64,000 nt of DNA, taken from positions 14,387,604 to 14,451,603 of the forward strand of contig JABACO010000001.1 of assembly GCA_013339895.1 (NCBI GenBank), written 5' to 3'. The stretch is from Ephydatia muelleri (taxonomy: Eukaryota; Porifera; Demospongiae; Spongillida; Spongillidae). Positions 12,621 to 22,959 of the stretch are shown piece by piece; the first letter of the stretch is position 1, and the number at the start of each line of letters is the position of its first letter. The notes beneath the pieces were generated by a model. It did not search any database and was not told where the DNA came from. It saw only the letters and a program-made list of their open reading frames with translations. The translations under genes and the position numbers were made by a program.

Positions 12621-12651
12621 CAGAAACCTGCATAAACACTTAACACCCCAC

Positions 12652-12761
12652 TGTGTCTGGATTCAAGGTACAATTTGGTAAAGCATTGCAAACATCTCCG
12701 CATTCTGATCGAACTGATTCCGCCCATCGACAGCGAACAATGTCTCCATCTGGGTCGTGCA
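12652..12761 (-). CDS. exon of HFRGGTI-family secreted protein (DPDGDIVRCRW region)
   Basis: A 110-base minus-strand exon with acceptor aaccag. Its first two bases join the last base of the exon at 18792 to make Val, giving V-HDPDGDIVRCRWAESV, then ECGDVCNALPNCTLNPDT. The motif DPDGDxVRCRWA followed by ECGxxCN is characteristic of the family recognised in the neighbouring exons. The donor is GTGGGG, weaker than the others. It was chosen because it gives a phase-0 junction to CVLTYF at 12464; the stop codon in the alternative read-through lies a few bases later. Confidence 0.75.
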
Positions 12762-12769
12762 CTGGTTAA

Positions 12770-13199
12770 AAAAATGGTGGATCACTCCTGGCACAAAAGG
12801 TCAGACCATCTCTATGTACATTAGGTATATTAATACACACAAAGAGTATTAACAAAAACCAAATGAATCAGTTAATACATTTACGAGTAACATGAAAGCA
12901 TCCAATCTTTGTGGATGACTTCCAGGAATGAACGCAACGTTGACGAGACGCCGTATACAGACCAGTACAGGTTAAATAGACACATGAATATCAATGTTAG
13001 AATAACTACTTCATATAACAAATAAAATGTTGCCATCTTAGCCCTGTTGAAACTGAAGAAAATCACTTACTGTCAGAATCTAACGCTTTTGCATGCACAA
13101 TTAGAGCCGTTCAAAGACCCCCAAGCATATTTCTACACACATCAGGAAAAAGGTACATATGTCAAGGCTGCTTGGGGTTGGGGAACAAAATCCAGATTT
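12770..13199. other. no gene recognised (intron)
   Basis: Lies in the roughly 6-kb intron between the exons at 12761 and 18792. No coding signal was noted. Confidence 0.4.
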
Positions 13200-13412
13200 G
13201 TTTTCAAATACAATATAGCGCAAAGAACGAAGCGCCTTCCCAAAAGGCAGGACCGAAAGTGTTTCACAAAGGTGACTATAGCGAGCAGTTCTTTGTTCGT
13301 GCGCTTGGCTTTACTGAGTATGCGATCCCTGTAAGCCACCACGCATTCATGGCCATCTCCACTCCGCTTCGACAGAACCGCCCAACGCAGTCCGCTGGTA
13401 TCTGTGTCGAGA
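13200..13412 (-). pseudogene. Ty3/gypsy RNase H fragment
   Basis: The minus-strand translation reads DTDTSGLRWAVLS, then DGHECVVAYRDRILSKAKR and TNKELLAIVTFVKHFRSCLL, which is the RNase H region of Ty3/gypsy polymerases (consensus form DTDxSxxGxGAVLSQ...AYxSRxLSxAExxY...ELLAIV). Several conserved residues are changed: Gly-Ala to Arg-Trp, and the Tyr before TNKELL is lost. Neither the RT upstream nor the integrase downstream is attached. It is an isolated retrotransposon remnant within the intron of the minus-strand gene. Confidence 0.7.
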
Positions 13413-14589
13413 GAAAGGTTTGTTAATCCGGGTCAAAATTTGAACTAAATATGCATGCCAGCATATTTGATCCGCCCCCGCCACAAACGGTCCTGCGCGA
13501 AGTGCTAGCGTTTGTAAGTGTGAAAGCACGTGTAATGTAACTGCATCAGAAACTGCTACAGAGATGTGTGCGGATTGAAAGCGAAGACCTGGTCGAAAAG
13601 GCATGTCTTTACTTGATTGATGGATGTATCCTGAGAGTAGTACCAGCAACGAAAAAATTTATCAGAAGAAAGGCTGCAACACTTGCTTTGACAGATGGAG
13701 AGATCGTATACAATTAATTAAAATTTGACTGGGCAAGAGGTAAATAAACATTGCGCTCTGAATGGCATCCATGCATTGATGACTTCGAATGTATTTTTAA
13801 TCAGATACTTTCGCGGCAGCGCCGCATCTGAAGGCATGCCATTTCGATCTAACATCTGGGCATTTGGGTGTCATACGTACTTGTCGCGTTTTGGAGCGTT
13901 TTTTTTGGAAAGGTGAGGCCTGTACCACACACTAGAATGTATATTTCATTAAAGAAGGCGGATTTTAGTGTCTAATGTTAAGGGAGATGCAGTAAAACAA
14001 TATTGGCAGCTTTTTAGACAGTGTAATTTGACTGATTTTGGTGTACTTAACTCTTCGGTCAATAATTCTACTGAGTCAGGCAGTAATGCAATTGGACTGG
14101 GCTCAACTAAATCTACAATGTGCTTCTCATAGAAGAAAAATAATTAGTTAACTGGTTATTGTTGCTGAAAATCCAATCAGCAAAGGAAGACATGCTGATA
14201 GAAAATATAGTTGTTAACTGAAATTTGATTCAAATCTCCATAATAAAGTACATTGTGAAATCAAAAAATCAAGATTTCAAATGTGTATGATTTGAATTTA
14301 TTAAGTTGCAATTATTCATATTAAAAGAACATGCTGAAGCTTTGAATAGTTATATAATTAGTACTTTAACAGATGATGTTGTCGGGAGGTATTAATTGCT
14401 TTTAACTATTTTTTATTTCATTGATATTAATTTGTTTTCATCAGCATGTCTTCCCCCAATAGTAGAATATTTATCAGCAGTTATAAGTTAAGTACTTATT
14501 ACTGTAAAATGTTTTATCAATTTACCTTGATTATGAAACACCCTCTGATTAAATGAATAACTGTGAATTGCTTCAATGCTTACAGAGTA
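13413..14589. other. no gene recognised
   Basis: An open frame at 13725-13916 and others show no domain. From about 13980 the sequence is AT-rich. Confidence 0.3.
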
Positions 14590-14599
14590 GTGGATTAGT

Positions 14600-15080
14600 T
14601 GTGTGATTTAATCAGCCTCTACAAAACATGCTTCGCAAGTACATATAAGACAAGAAAGAGAAATGGGATAATTATTTGGACACTTGCTTATTACTTACAA
14701 CACTTCAAAACATGGATCTACACTCCATTTGAGATTATGTTTGTCGCAAAGCCATTCTTGATGCTAGTGTATATCAAGGGCCATGCAATGAAGCTGAAGT
14801 TGCTACATGTTCTCAGGAAAACAAAATACAGCACAAAGAATCTCATCACAAAGCTTTACTGGAGGAAGTGCAGAAAAACAGAAAGCAGAAGGAGCAGTAT
14901 GATTGGAAACACTATAAGGCATTGGTTAACAATGTAGGTACAAACTTCCTGAATAAAGACTTCAAAAGCTAGGGAAAAAAAGAAAAATAGGTAAACTAGA
15001 TCTCATTGGTTGGAGCTGATTTGATCACATAGAGTGTACGAAAAGCTTTTAATGGCTACAATCATGTGGTAAAAGTCCTG
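14600..15080 (+). pseudogene. Ty3-like integrase fragment, decayed
   Basis: Across several frames the plus strand reads NQPLQNMLRKYI, DKKEKWDNYLDTCLL, PFEIMF, CRKAILDASVYQGP and KKQKEQYDWKHYKA, with NGYNHVVK at the end. This order (end of the catalytic core, YxTS/PFEIMFGR segment, linker rich in KKQKxxYD, then a GPY/F-like tail) is that of Ty3-type integrases and of Ginger transposases. There are at least two in-frame stops and frameshifts, so it is not functional. Because Ulp1-like and PHD-like remnants in the same orientation lie at 16.6-17.0 kb, as in the Ginger element at 29.3 kb, I infer that both belong to one decayed Ginger-like transposon. Confidence 0.6.
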
Positions 15081-15480
15081 TCACTACAATTCCAAGAGTT
15101 AGCCATGTTCATATTAAAGTGTACAAGTCATAGTCCTGTTCATCTTCAATCACCATCAACCTCCAATGAATCAACTTCAACTCCTTCAAATATTGCACAT
15201 CCAGTATTGTCCACTGATTCAAGCACACAACCTATTTCATCTATAATACTTCAATCAATGTCAGCTTCTGATACATTGTTTTGTCCATCTCCTGGCAGAT
15301 ATTCATCTGCATTATGTGCCCCATCACCTGTTCGTCCATCTCCTTGACGATCAACTATGTTACTATCACCTATAAAGGATGAGACTACACTAGCTCTTTC
15401 TCTTTCTTCTGCAAATGATTTAACATTTGCTGTACTGCAAGAAATTTGAACTTCTGTATTCATCACTACTCTCAGAGAAG
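15081..15480 (+). other. Ser/Thr/Pro-rich remnant downstream of the integrase fragment
   Basis: The open frame 15066-15347 encodes a low-complexity stretch rich in Ser, Thr and Pro. It lies where a linker between integrase and protease regions would sit in the inferred transposon. No domain is recognised. Confidence 0.3.
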
Positions 15481-15839
15481 CTTAATCTTCTGATACCATC
15501 TCTAGAATTTTTTCCTAGGGACAGGTGACTAAATCCAAATGAGGGTGCAATATCAAAGCTAAGCTTGTTGCTAAACTGATTCGCGATGTGACAAAACAGT
15601 AAAATATTGTGTCAACCAGCAATTGAAGTTGAAAGCTATGTTCCTCTGGGTCAAGATGAAGTCCATGCAACACTGTTTATCAGGGTTGACAACAGAAGAT
15701 AAGAGAATGATTACAAGCGGTGGGTGGCTAAGATTGTAGATGCTGGTCAGAAACTACTGAAATCAATGTATCCGCATATACATGTACAAGGGCTTCAAGA
15801 GGTTGCACTGGTTGTCGAGTTCATTCAGATTATGAACAC

Positions 15840-16549
15840 TAGTCTCGTACCCAGACCCACGCCACAGCAGCGGATGGATTACATCACCGCTACGTGGAAG
15901 TAGGGTCTGGAGAATCTCTCGGCAAAATCGTGGCTCCCGCCGTTCGATTCTGAACGGTACAATCGGATTGCAAGCATGCGCAATTAGTGGTTTTAATTGA
16001 ATTTTTCGCGTGACAGTCACGCGCGCGTTCGTAATCATGAGATCACCTCCGCTGCAATCAAGCTTGGCTTTCAGTCTGACCAGCGAGCAGCTATTGAAGC
16101 CTTTATGAGTGGTTGTGATGTCTTCGTTTCTTTACCAACTGGAAGCGGGAAGCCCTCTTGCTATTGGACCTTGCCTAAACTGTTCGACAGATGAGCGGGA
16201 GGGTCAGTAGTCATCGTTGTTCGCGTTAATGAAGGACCAGATCGAAGCACTAACAAGGAGAGATGCTACAGCAGTGTATGCAGGAGCGATGCCATTCTAC
16301 TAGACAGGGCAGATATCAGTAACTCATCTTACCAACACTGCAGGTGACAATTGATTACCCACAAGGTCACCACGATTATCAGATGACCTCTTATACATGT
16401 AATCACCCGCAGCGCGTGACAGTGGTATGACTTAATGTTAATTATTACATTCCACTGGCCACGATTTTTGCCGATTCTCCAGACCCTACTTCCACGTAGC
16501 GGTGATGTAATCCATCCGCTGCTGTGGCGTGGGTCTGGGTACGAGACTA
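15840..16549. mobile_element. 710-bp TIR element carrying a RecQ helicase fragment
   Basis: The left end reads TAGTCTCGTACCCAGACCC and the right end is its reverse complement. The inverted arms stay nearly identical for about 90 bases (left to about 15930, right from about 16457), with a small indel near gagaatc. The terminal 19 bases match the MITE at 11242. No clear 9-bp target duplication survives (tatgaacac versus ggataacat). Between the arms is a piece of a RecQ-type helicase gene (16036-16310). The element sits inside the decayed Ginger-like transposon, between its integrase and Ulp1 remnants, so it inserted later. The architecture resembles a gene-capturing Mutator-like element (inference). 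Confidence 0.75.
16036..16310 (+). pseudogene. RecQ-like helicase N-terminal fragment
   Basis: The plus strand encodes LGFQSDQRAAIEAFMSG, then DVFVSLPTGSGKPSCYW and LPKLFD. This gives the Q-motif-like F-x-S-D-Q-R-A-A-I and the Walker A GSGK of RecQ-family ATP-dependent 3'-5' helicases. After a stop at 16192 the frame continues GGSVVIVV, and after a shift MKDQIEALTRRDATAVYAG, the motif Ia region. Only the first fraction of a helicase domain is present, with a stop and a frameshift, so it is non-functional. It lies wholly between inverted repeats and is best read as a captured gene piece. Confidence 0.7.
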
Positions 16550-16599
16550 GGATAACATATCTTTCTATCACAGTGCATCAGGTGGTCCAACTAGTTCTC

Positions 16600-17025
16600 T
16601 ATTAAACCAGATTGCGAACATTGTTTGCATTCCCAAAAACATTATCAAACATACTTACATTGATGTGCAAATGCAGCAATGTTGTGATGACTGTGGGCTA
16701 CTTTCAATAGCATTTGCTACTTCGTTGGTTATAAGTGAAAACCAGGTGGCTCCTTCTATGAACAAAAGGCAATGAGAATGCACTTTGTTGTAAGTCTTGA
16801 GAAGCAAAATATTACTGCATTTCCTATACAAAAGATAAAATGCTATGGATCGAAAGTGAGGCACTCAACAGATATACCAATACATTGTATTGCAGGTTGC
16901 CAAAATTGGAAAATGATTGAGTGCGGTTATTGTGAAACATGGTATCTTATTGACTTATGTGTGTCAGTATCTTCAGATTCCCAACAACCACATTACAAAG
17001 TGGGCCAATTTGCATGTCCAATTTA
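16600..17025 (+). pseudogene. Ulp1-like protease plus PHD-like zinc finger remnant
   Basis: Reading across frames, the plus strand gives NVVMTVGYF/DDCGLLSIAFATSLVIS (compare NNSDCGVYAIAYATSLCFS in the element at 29-33 kb), then QMRMHFVVSLEKQNITAFP, and near 16880-16960 a Cys/His cluster MIECGYCETWYLID resembling MIQCCCCKEWYHKKC of that element. The catalytic-Cys region of a C48 (Ulp1/SENP-like) protease followed by a PHD-like finger is therefore recognisable but broken by frameshifts. This supports a second, older Ginger-like lineage in the window. Confidence 0.6.
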
Positions 17026-17088
17026 TTATGTTATCACGGTTCACTTTAATGAAGAAACGCATGCAAATAAAAAAAAAAGGCATGCAAT

Positions 17089-17292
17089 ATAGGATATCAG
17101 TTGTACGGTAGCAACATATGGTACCGGACCATATCTCGCTCATATACCACACTTGGTCCGCGACCATATATGGCAGCAATATTTGGTCCTGGGGCGGACA
17201 TAATACGGCATGGGGAGCGAATACATTCGTCCGGTAGGACCAAATATTTGGTCCTACCGGACCAAATGTGGCTGCCATAATCGGACAATGTT
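17089..17292. repeat. decayed inverted repeat with perfect 30-bp palindrome
   Basis: Positions 17231-17260 form a perfect palindrome (arms ccggtaggaccaaat and complement). Around it, degenerate copies of ggaccaaatat and atatggcagcaat / attatggcagcca form a larger imperfect inverted repeat from about 17100 to 17285. It is probably a fold-back element remnant; no target duplication was found. Confidence 0.6.
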
Positions 17293-17564
17293 TAGGTAGG
17301 ACATTTGGTGCCGTGACAGACCTATGAAGGAGCCTGAATGGGCACGTTAGCTGTCGCAGCCTTCAAGAATATGAATTTGAAGTGATCCACCACGTGAACG
17401 CAGATGCCCTATCTCATGTGCACAGCATGTGTGTATAATTTATTTGGGTGGGCGAGGGATCGTCACGTATATTTAACTACTGCGCAGTAGTCATGTTCGA
17501 AGAAAGCACTACTCAGACCCCGTTACGTCACAGTAGTGACGTTCGTTCGAGGGGTCTGGAAAAT

Positions 17565-18085
17565 GCCTTAGAAAAAGTGGTACCAAATGGAATTTTATTA
17601 TATCATAGTTGCATGACCGCACACTGCCACGAGTTCTCTCGATACCTATAGATGGAATAGTATTGCTTGTTTCGCAAGACTGCCTCAGCTTGATAGAGTA
17701 TTCACCATTTCTAACAGTTATTGAGCGGTCTTCTTGTCCTTCTCCAACAAACCGCGTGTACATGTACATAGCTAGATCTTTGGAGGAGTAGTTGCTAATC
17801 TGGTCCATCATTAGGGAACTGCCTTAGAAAAAGTGGTACCAAATGGAATTTTATTATATCACAGTTGCATGACCGCACACTGCCACGAGTTCTCTCGATA
17901 CCTATAGAAGGAATAGCATTGCTTGTTTCGCAAGACTGCCTCAGCTTGATTGAGTATTCACCATCTACATGCAACTCTAACAGTTATTGAGCGGTCTTCT
18001 TGTGCTTCTCCAACAAACCGCGTATACATATACATAGCTAGATCTTTGGAGGAGTAGTTGCTAATCTGGTCCATCATTAGGGAAA
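17565..18085. repeat. tandem duplication, unit about 256 bp
   Basis: The block starting gccttagaaaaagtggtacc and ending ccatcattaggga is present twice head to tail (17565-17820 and 17821-18085) with about a dozen differences and a short extra stretch in copy 2. On the minus strand copy 1 is open (17811-17509), giving MMDQISNYSSKDLAMYMY and onward, which reads like coding sequence. I cannot assign a family. Confidence 0.75.
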
Positions 18086-18790
18086 CTAAGGACGAAATGA
18101 AAAACAACTATCCAGGTGTTCGTCTGTGCAGATAGTCGGAAGCGTTCTTCTATACCCTGTTGGTATAATCATAAAGCAGTCGCGACCTCCGACAAAAGTG
18201 TACTGGTCGCCTATATACTAGCACCTTTTGCTTCTCCTTTCAAGCTTCCACACCATGCAAGACGCTCTATACCGCAAATCGCACATGCAGCATTTAAAAT
18301 ATCCTTCATTGTAATCAATCCAAAACCTACAGTCAAACGTTTAAAGTCTGAGACAGGATGTTACTACATACTCATCAAGTATGCACGAGATCCTTTTGGC
18401 TGTGATAAAGCATGTTAGTTTACAAAACACTTTCCTGCTGTCTATTTTAACGTTCTGGAATTTTGGCACCACTTTTCACCCCCTTGAACGAATGTAGCGA
18501 TGATGTAATCCCTCCGCATGCAACTGTTCCAGCAGAGGAACGAAACCATAACGGTACCCTAAGCGAGAACGACGTCTCCAGCATTCTACATGTATGGCGA
18601 TTACCATTACTAAGACCAGTGAAACCACTTCTATCAAAGAGGATAATATCAACCACTGGTATTATATCATAGAGTACATTATATTATTGGTATGATGAGA
18701 TTTGTTGTACATGTATGACAAGGATTGCACGTTAATACACTAATATACATATGCAGCGGGCACGCATGAATCAATGTGTCGTTGTACGTA
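18086..18790. other. no gene recognised
   Basis: Short open frames on both strands (18116-18418 plus; 18463-18672 plus and 18447-18656 minus) have no recognised domain or convincing splice sites. The region is intronic relative to the minus-strand gene. Confidence 0.3.
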
Positions 18791-18791
18791 C

Positions 18792-18973
18792 CATCAAGAC
18801 GAATTTGGCTAACACAGCTTGACGGTACGTTCACAATGGGAGGCATGGTCACCTCTGGAGATGAATTAATTCTCCCTGTGTCCTTTCGCACAGTGAGGTT
18901 TCCTCTCATTATCAATGACCATGATCCAAACATTCCAATCTGTAGCGCGCCGAGCCAACAGCAGCTGGCGAAC
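18792..18973 (-). CDS. exon of HFRGGTI-family secreted protein (SCCW / NLTVR region)
   Basis: A 182-base minus-strand exon with acceptor catcgcag and donor G|GTACGT. Its first base completes a Gln codon begun at the end of the exon at 20174, giving EIQ-FASCCW. It continues GSWSLIMRGNLTVRKDTG, then RINSSPEVTMPPIV and ends SQIRLD plus one base, which joins to HDPDGD at 12761. The SCCW motif, WSL-x-x-R-x-NLTVR and GRxNSSP are the hallmarks I associate with this extracellular family. Two N-x-S/T glycosylation sites are visible. The intron that follows is about 6 kb and filled with mobile-element remnants. Confidence 0.8.
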
Positions 18974-19039
18974 CTGCGATGGACAGACAATTCATTTCAA
19001 ACTTGCATGTGCACTAAATGTACCGGCATGTAGCTGGAC

Positions 19040-20173
19040 ACATTGATCAGTGAATTGCTCAAGGAGTTGGTTCATACAGCTGTAGATAATAAATAAGATG
19101 GCGAATCACTCTCTGCAGGCGTTCTGTATGTAGACTCGTATTGCAGGGGTACAGGACAGTTTTCCCCGCGGTACATGTACACCTAAATGTCTAATTATGC
19201 TTCTTATAAAAAGCATTGCGTACTGGACAAGAAGCTGAGGGAATGTTTATGTTTAGCTACTTGATTATACATTTGTATGGTAGGTATAGCCTGCATGGTT
19301 GATCGCGAGCGAGTTGCACTAGCCATCCTCTTTTGGTATCTGCATTATAATTCTTATGTAAATTCCTATTTCGCATGTGATGTAACATATTAACGACGTC
19401 GTGGAGATGTACATTGTAGAAAGCTTTTGAGACTATGACTATCAAACTCAGAGTACATACTGCAATGCAAGATCATAGATAGTAAATGGTTTCAGTGTGT
19501 ACATATAACTGCGCACTACGTATGTTACAGCAATTCAATATTATTAATAAATGGCCAATTGCAGTATGAATTTAGCAGCGGCTGAAGTTCAGTCTTAGGC
19601 ACCAAGCACTGTAGTTGATATGAGATGGGCTACCCTGCACATTTGACTGACCCTCACTATAATACCTGCATATAAAACAATCCACCCTTAGATATCTGTA
19701 CCTATGAAGTGAATACTGTAATAACAGTAGACATTGCAGGCTTTCAAATAGTTGGTGTGGATTTAACAAACATGCAGTAAAGTTTCATTAACAACTACTA
19801 CCAGTGCTTCCTCCTCCTCCTCCTCCTCCTCCTCCTCCTCCTCCTCCAGTCCTGCATGTCTACAATACTAATACATGCAACATACTACATGTACATGTAC
19901 TAATCATGCAAGTACATGCACACGCACTTGACTGCACTTGAAAAACCCAAAGCATGAAGCACACAAGGAGTAAATAATCCTTGACTGATTATAGCAAATT
20001 CTTGCATACATAAGTTCCTAGGTGCTGCGGATCCAATTTGGTCTTAGTATACGCACTCTCATGCAAACAAATTAATGATTGCATCCATATTGTACATGTA
20101 TGCCAGATCTGTACTATACACTACGTCTGGTACCAAAACCTGTAGAAAGTCGACTAGCAAGTGAATCACTCAC
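19040..20173. other. intron; includes a (CCT)n microsatellite
   Basis: Between the exons at 18973 and 20174. It contains no exon that I can support. A trinucleotide repeat lies at 19808-19848. Confidence 0.4.
19808..19848. repeat. (CCT)n microsatellite
   Basis: About 13 uninterrupted CTC/CCT trinucleotides on the plus strand, in an intron. Confidence 0.95.
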
Positions 20174-20406
20174 TGTATTTCAAAGTACGATATTCCAGTG
20201 ACATCGTACTGATACTCATTCCTTCCATAGCTCCAGTCATCACGCTCACTGAATGCGGTGCATCTGTACAGCATGGTCCCAACATATCCAGTGCATCCCA
20301 CAGAGCAAGAGAGAACGCCTTCACCCAAATATGTGCCGGATGCGATAGTCGAGTCACTGCAGTTGTATACTGATCTTCTCCAAGATATCTGATAGGCAAT
20401 ATTTAT
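20174..20406 (-). CDS. exon of HFRGGTI-family secreted protein (ISWRRS region)
   Basis: A 233-base minus-strand exon, acceptor accaaccag, donor CA|GTGAGT. It starts in phase 0 with INIAYQISWRRSVYNC, continues GEGVLSCSVGCTGYVG and CTAFSERDDWSYGRNE, and ends TGISYFEI plus CA. The upstream acceptor was preferred over a nearer one (at 20389) because it keeps INIAYQ, which reads naturally after the signal-peptide exon (FNGS-INIAYQISWRRS). Cys pairs and the DWSxG motif are typical of the family. The upstream intron would be about 13.4 kb if exon 1 is the copy at 33847, and it contains the segmental duplications and a Ginger transposon. Confidence 0.8.
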
Positions 20407-22300
20407 CTGGTTGGTGTGATAATTAACCATTTTTATCATGTTTATATAGTATGTACATCATACAAGTACGCCAAACCTTCTCCTTTATTAGCACCAAATG
20501 ATTGCCCATTCTGGTCACTAACCTTGAACTACACACCTACCCATGCATGTACATGGAGGCATACATATGCAATCATTACAAGTACTTAATCTTTGTATGC
20601 ATTGTCCACTTGTCGTGACTTCTTATTCTCTTGCTTTTAGTTATTATTATTATCTACTAGTAGTTAAGTAGTTGTTATGTCCAATGCCATGGTTGACCGA
20701 ACCATAGATAGCAAGCGTGGAATCACAGTCGGGAACACACAACGTAGAAAACCCAATGCAAGGAATACAACAGAAGCCTATAAGGTTCGGAGTTGGATAC
20801 ACAACATATATCATATCTTGCAGTGATCCGGATATTACCGGTCAAGACAACGGGTGACCGCTCCGTGCGGCGAGGTGTGGTGGTGCGGTGCAGCAGTGAA
20901 GTGACATGCATAGTGATGTTGTTACTCCTGTGGCGTACACCACAGTAGTCAATTGAATTTAATACGAATAAAAATACCAATTGAATATCTTAGGATGTGA
21001 GAAAACAAATTTAATTCAAATCCTACATGCATGCACGTATCGTCCAAATACAATACGATTAAGTGTCTCCAAGGTTCAAAATTGCACTGTCACTTCCCCA
21101 GCCTGATATGCTTTCACATGTAATCCACTATGTTGGGTTTGGATCTCATTAGGATCATAAGGCGGTTTCCCCGATACTACGCTTTGTTTAATTGTGGAAG
21201 TGGTAGTATTGCTCATTGCGATCCATCAACTTTGGATCCATTCTGATCCTGTTGCTTCACCAGTAGCTACAACATCTCGATCGAGAGCTAGTGCATGTGC
21301 ATGTAGTCGTTCATTGTATGCATTTCATTCACACACGTTTAGAACCAGATGGCTGTCTATTAATCTCTTCAACTCTTCTTTATAATCAGGTGGTCAAATC
21401 ACTTGTTATGCGTATACCACGTGAGAACAAGTAGTGTTTTCTTCTTAGCTCGTCCTTTCTACTTCTTGCAAGTCTTAGAATGTAAAAGGTCTGTTCTGAT
21501 ATGATCCAAGTATTTCTTTTTCTCCTTCTAGCTAAACCAAAACGTCTTATAGCGCAATCCCGGCTCAAACCGGCAGAGTGTTTAGACCGTTACAACTTAA
21601 TTGGCCTCCATCACTTTTTCACAACCCTTCATAAATCGTTTAGGAGCCATTTTGAATGCTGGCTGATTCATTTAGCCAGCGGATTGTGTCACATATAATC
21701 CTTGCAAGTGAAGCAATTACTCGGTTGTAGAGATTTGCAAGGTAGGTAATGAAACCTTATCAATTTGTACACATGTAGATACCAGTAGATGATCTGTGCA
21801 TGCCCTTGGTCATCCAATCATACTTCCTTCTACGCATACTTATATATAAACGTATACTGCATGTAAAGATAATAACAACCTGTATACTTAAAACTTCGGA
21901 AAGGCGCATATAATGACCTATTGATAGCGGAGCTAGTGGCAACAGAAAAGCGCTACCGCAACAATGCGTTCAAACGTCAGAGGTAGAGAGTTGCATAAGA
22001 TGTCGTTTTTCTACATTCAACAAGTATTTTATGATTCAATACCAATGGCCCAAATTAGACAACTACTTACATGATGTTTGAAAAGAACAGTGAACACACA
22101 GAATAGCAAAAATCATTGTATATGTACTGTAGATGGAGTTCAGTGACCTTCCTTCCTTCAGAAGTGTTTATAACGAGTGCCGATGCAGAGCAATGCGCTC
22201 ACGCGACTCGCTTCCACTCCACCACATATTCTAATATCTATGGTATAGTATAAATACTTTCCCAGACTGTAAACAAAGAATTCGTATCCACATTGTTATA
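20407..22300. other. no gene recognised
   Basis: About 20690-20960 has a higher-GC stretch (cggcgaggtgtggtggtgcg) that could be a retroelement remnant, but no second copy or terminal structure was found. The rest is unremarkable. Confidence 0.3.
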
Positions 22301-22308
22301 TATATATA

Positions 22309-22823
22309 TGGAACGTTCTATACGAAAATGGGTCTTGTGGATTTTCATTTTATAACATAAAATATAAATCGATATATCTTCCGAAATATTAACGCTATCG
22401 GGTTCCTATTTTTAACACAACATACCACACCATTACTTTACGTCATAATCCATTTTGGTGTCTTACACATGCTGGGTACCGACGTTTCATAGTCCGATAC
22501 CCCGTAGGGTTCAAAACGGCCACATCTTCAGGTAGGAGTGTCCAAATCGGTTTTTTTTTTCTTTGCACACTTGTATCTCCATAAAGGATAAAGTAAAAAT
22601 TAAAGGATAAATTAAAAATTAACCCTACGGGGTATCGGACCTTGAAACGTCGGTACCCAGCATGTGTAAGACACCAAAATGGATTTTGACGTATAGTAAT
22701 GGTGTGGTATGTTGTGTTAAAAATAGGAACCCGATAGCGTTAATATTTCGGAAGATATATCGATTTATATTTTATGTTATAAAACGAAAATCCACAAGAC
22801 CCATTTTCGTATAGAACGTTCCA
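22309..22823. mobile_element. 515-bp fold-back MITE at TA (TGGAACG ends)
   Basis: Two arms of about 207 bases (22309-22515 and 22617-22823), nearly perfect reverse complements, are separated by about 100 bases. The ends are TGGAACGTTCTATACG and its complement, with TA repeats on both sides, consistent with TA target duplication as in Tc1/mariner-type MITEs. There is no coding capacity. Internal words (gataccccgtagggtt, tgtgtaagacaccaaa, cgctatcgggttcctat) recur in the elements at 27051, 45330 and 59824. Confidence 0.85.
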
Positions 22824-22839
22824 TATATATATATATATA

Positions 22840-22869
22840 TGGGACAGTTTCCGCGAAAATTGCCCATTA
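22840..22869. mobile_element. terminal fragment of the TGGGACAGTTTCC MITE
   Basis: Only the first about 30 bases of the MITE seen complete at 27051 are present (tgggacagtttccgcg, aaaattgccc). They directly abut the TA run after the 22309 element, so the remainder was lost or never copied. Confidence 0.65.
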
Positions 22870-22959
22870 AATTTGCAATGGCACAAACACTCTCACTCAC
22901 AAACATTGTCCTGCACATGTATTCAATTCAATTCAACTGCACTTGTATGTACAGATACA

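Noticed and set aside
18116..18418. 100-codon plus-strand frame as a gene
   Set aside because: No recognisable domain, no splice context and no conservation evidence; it lies in an intron of the minus-strand gene.
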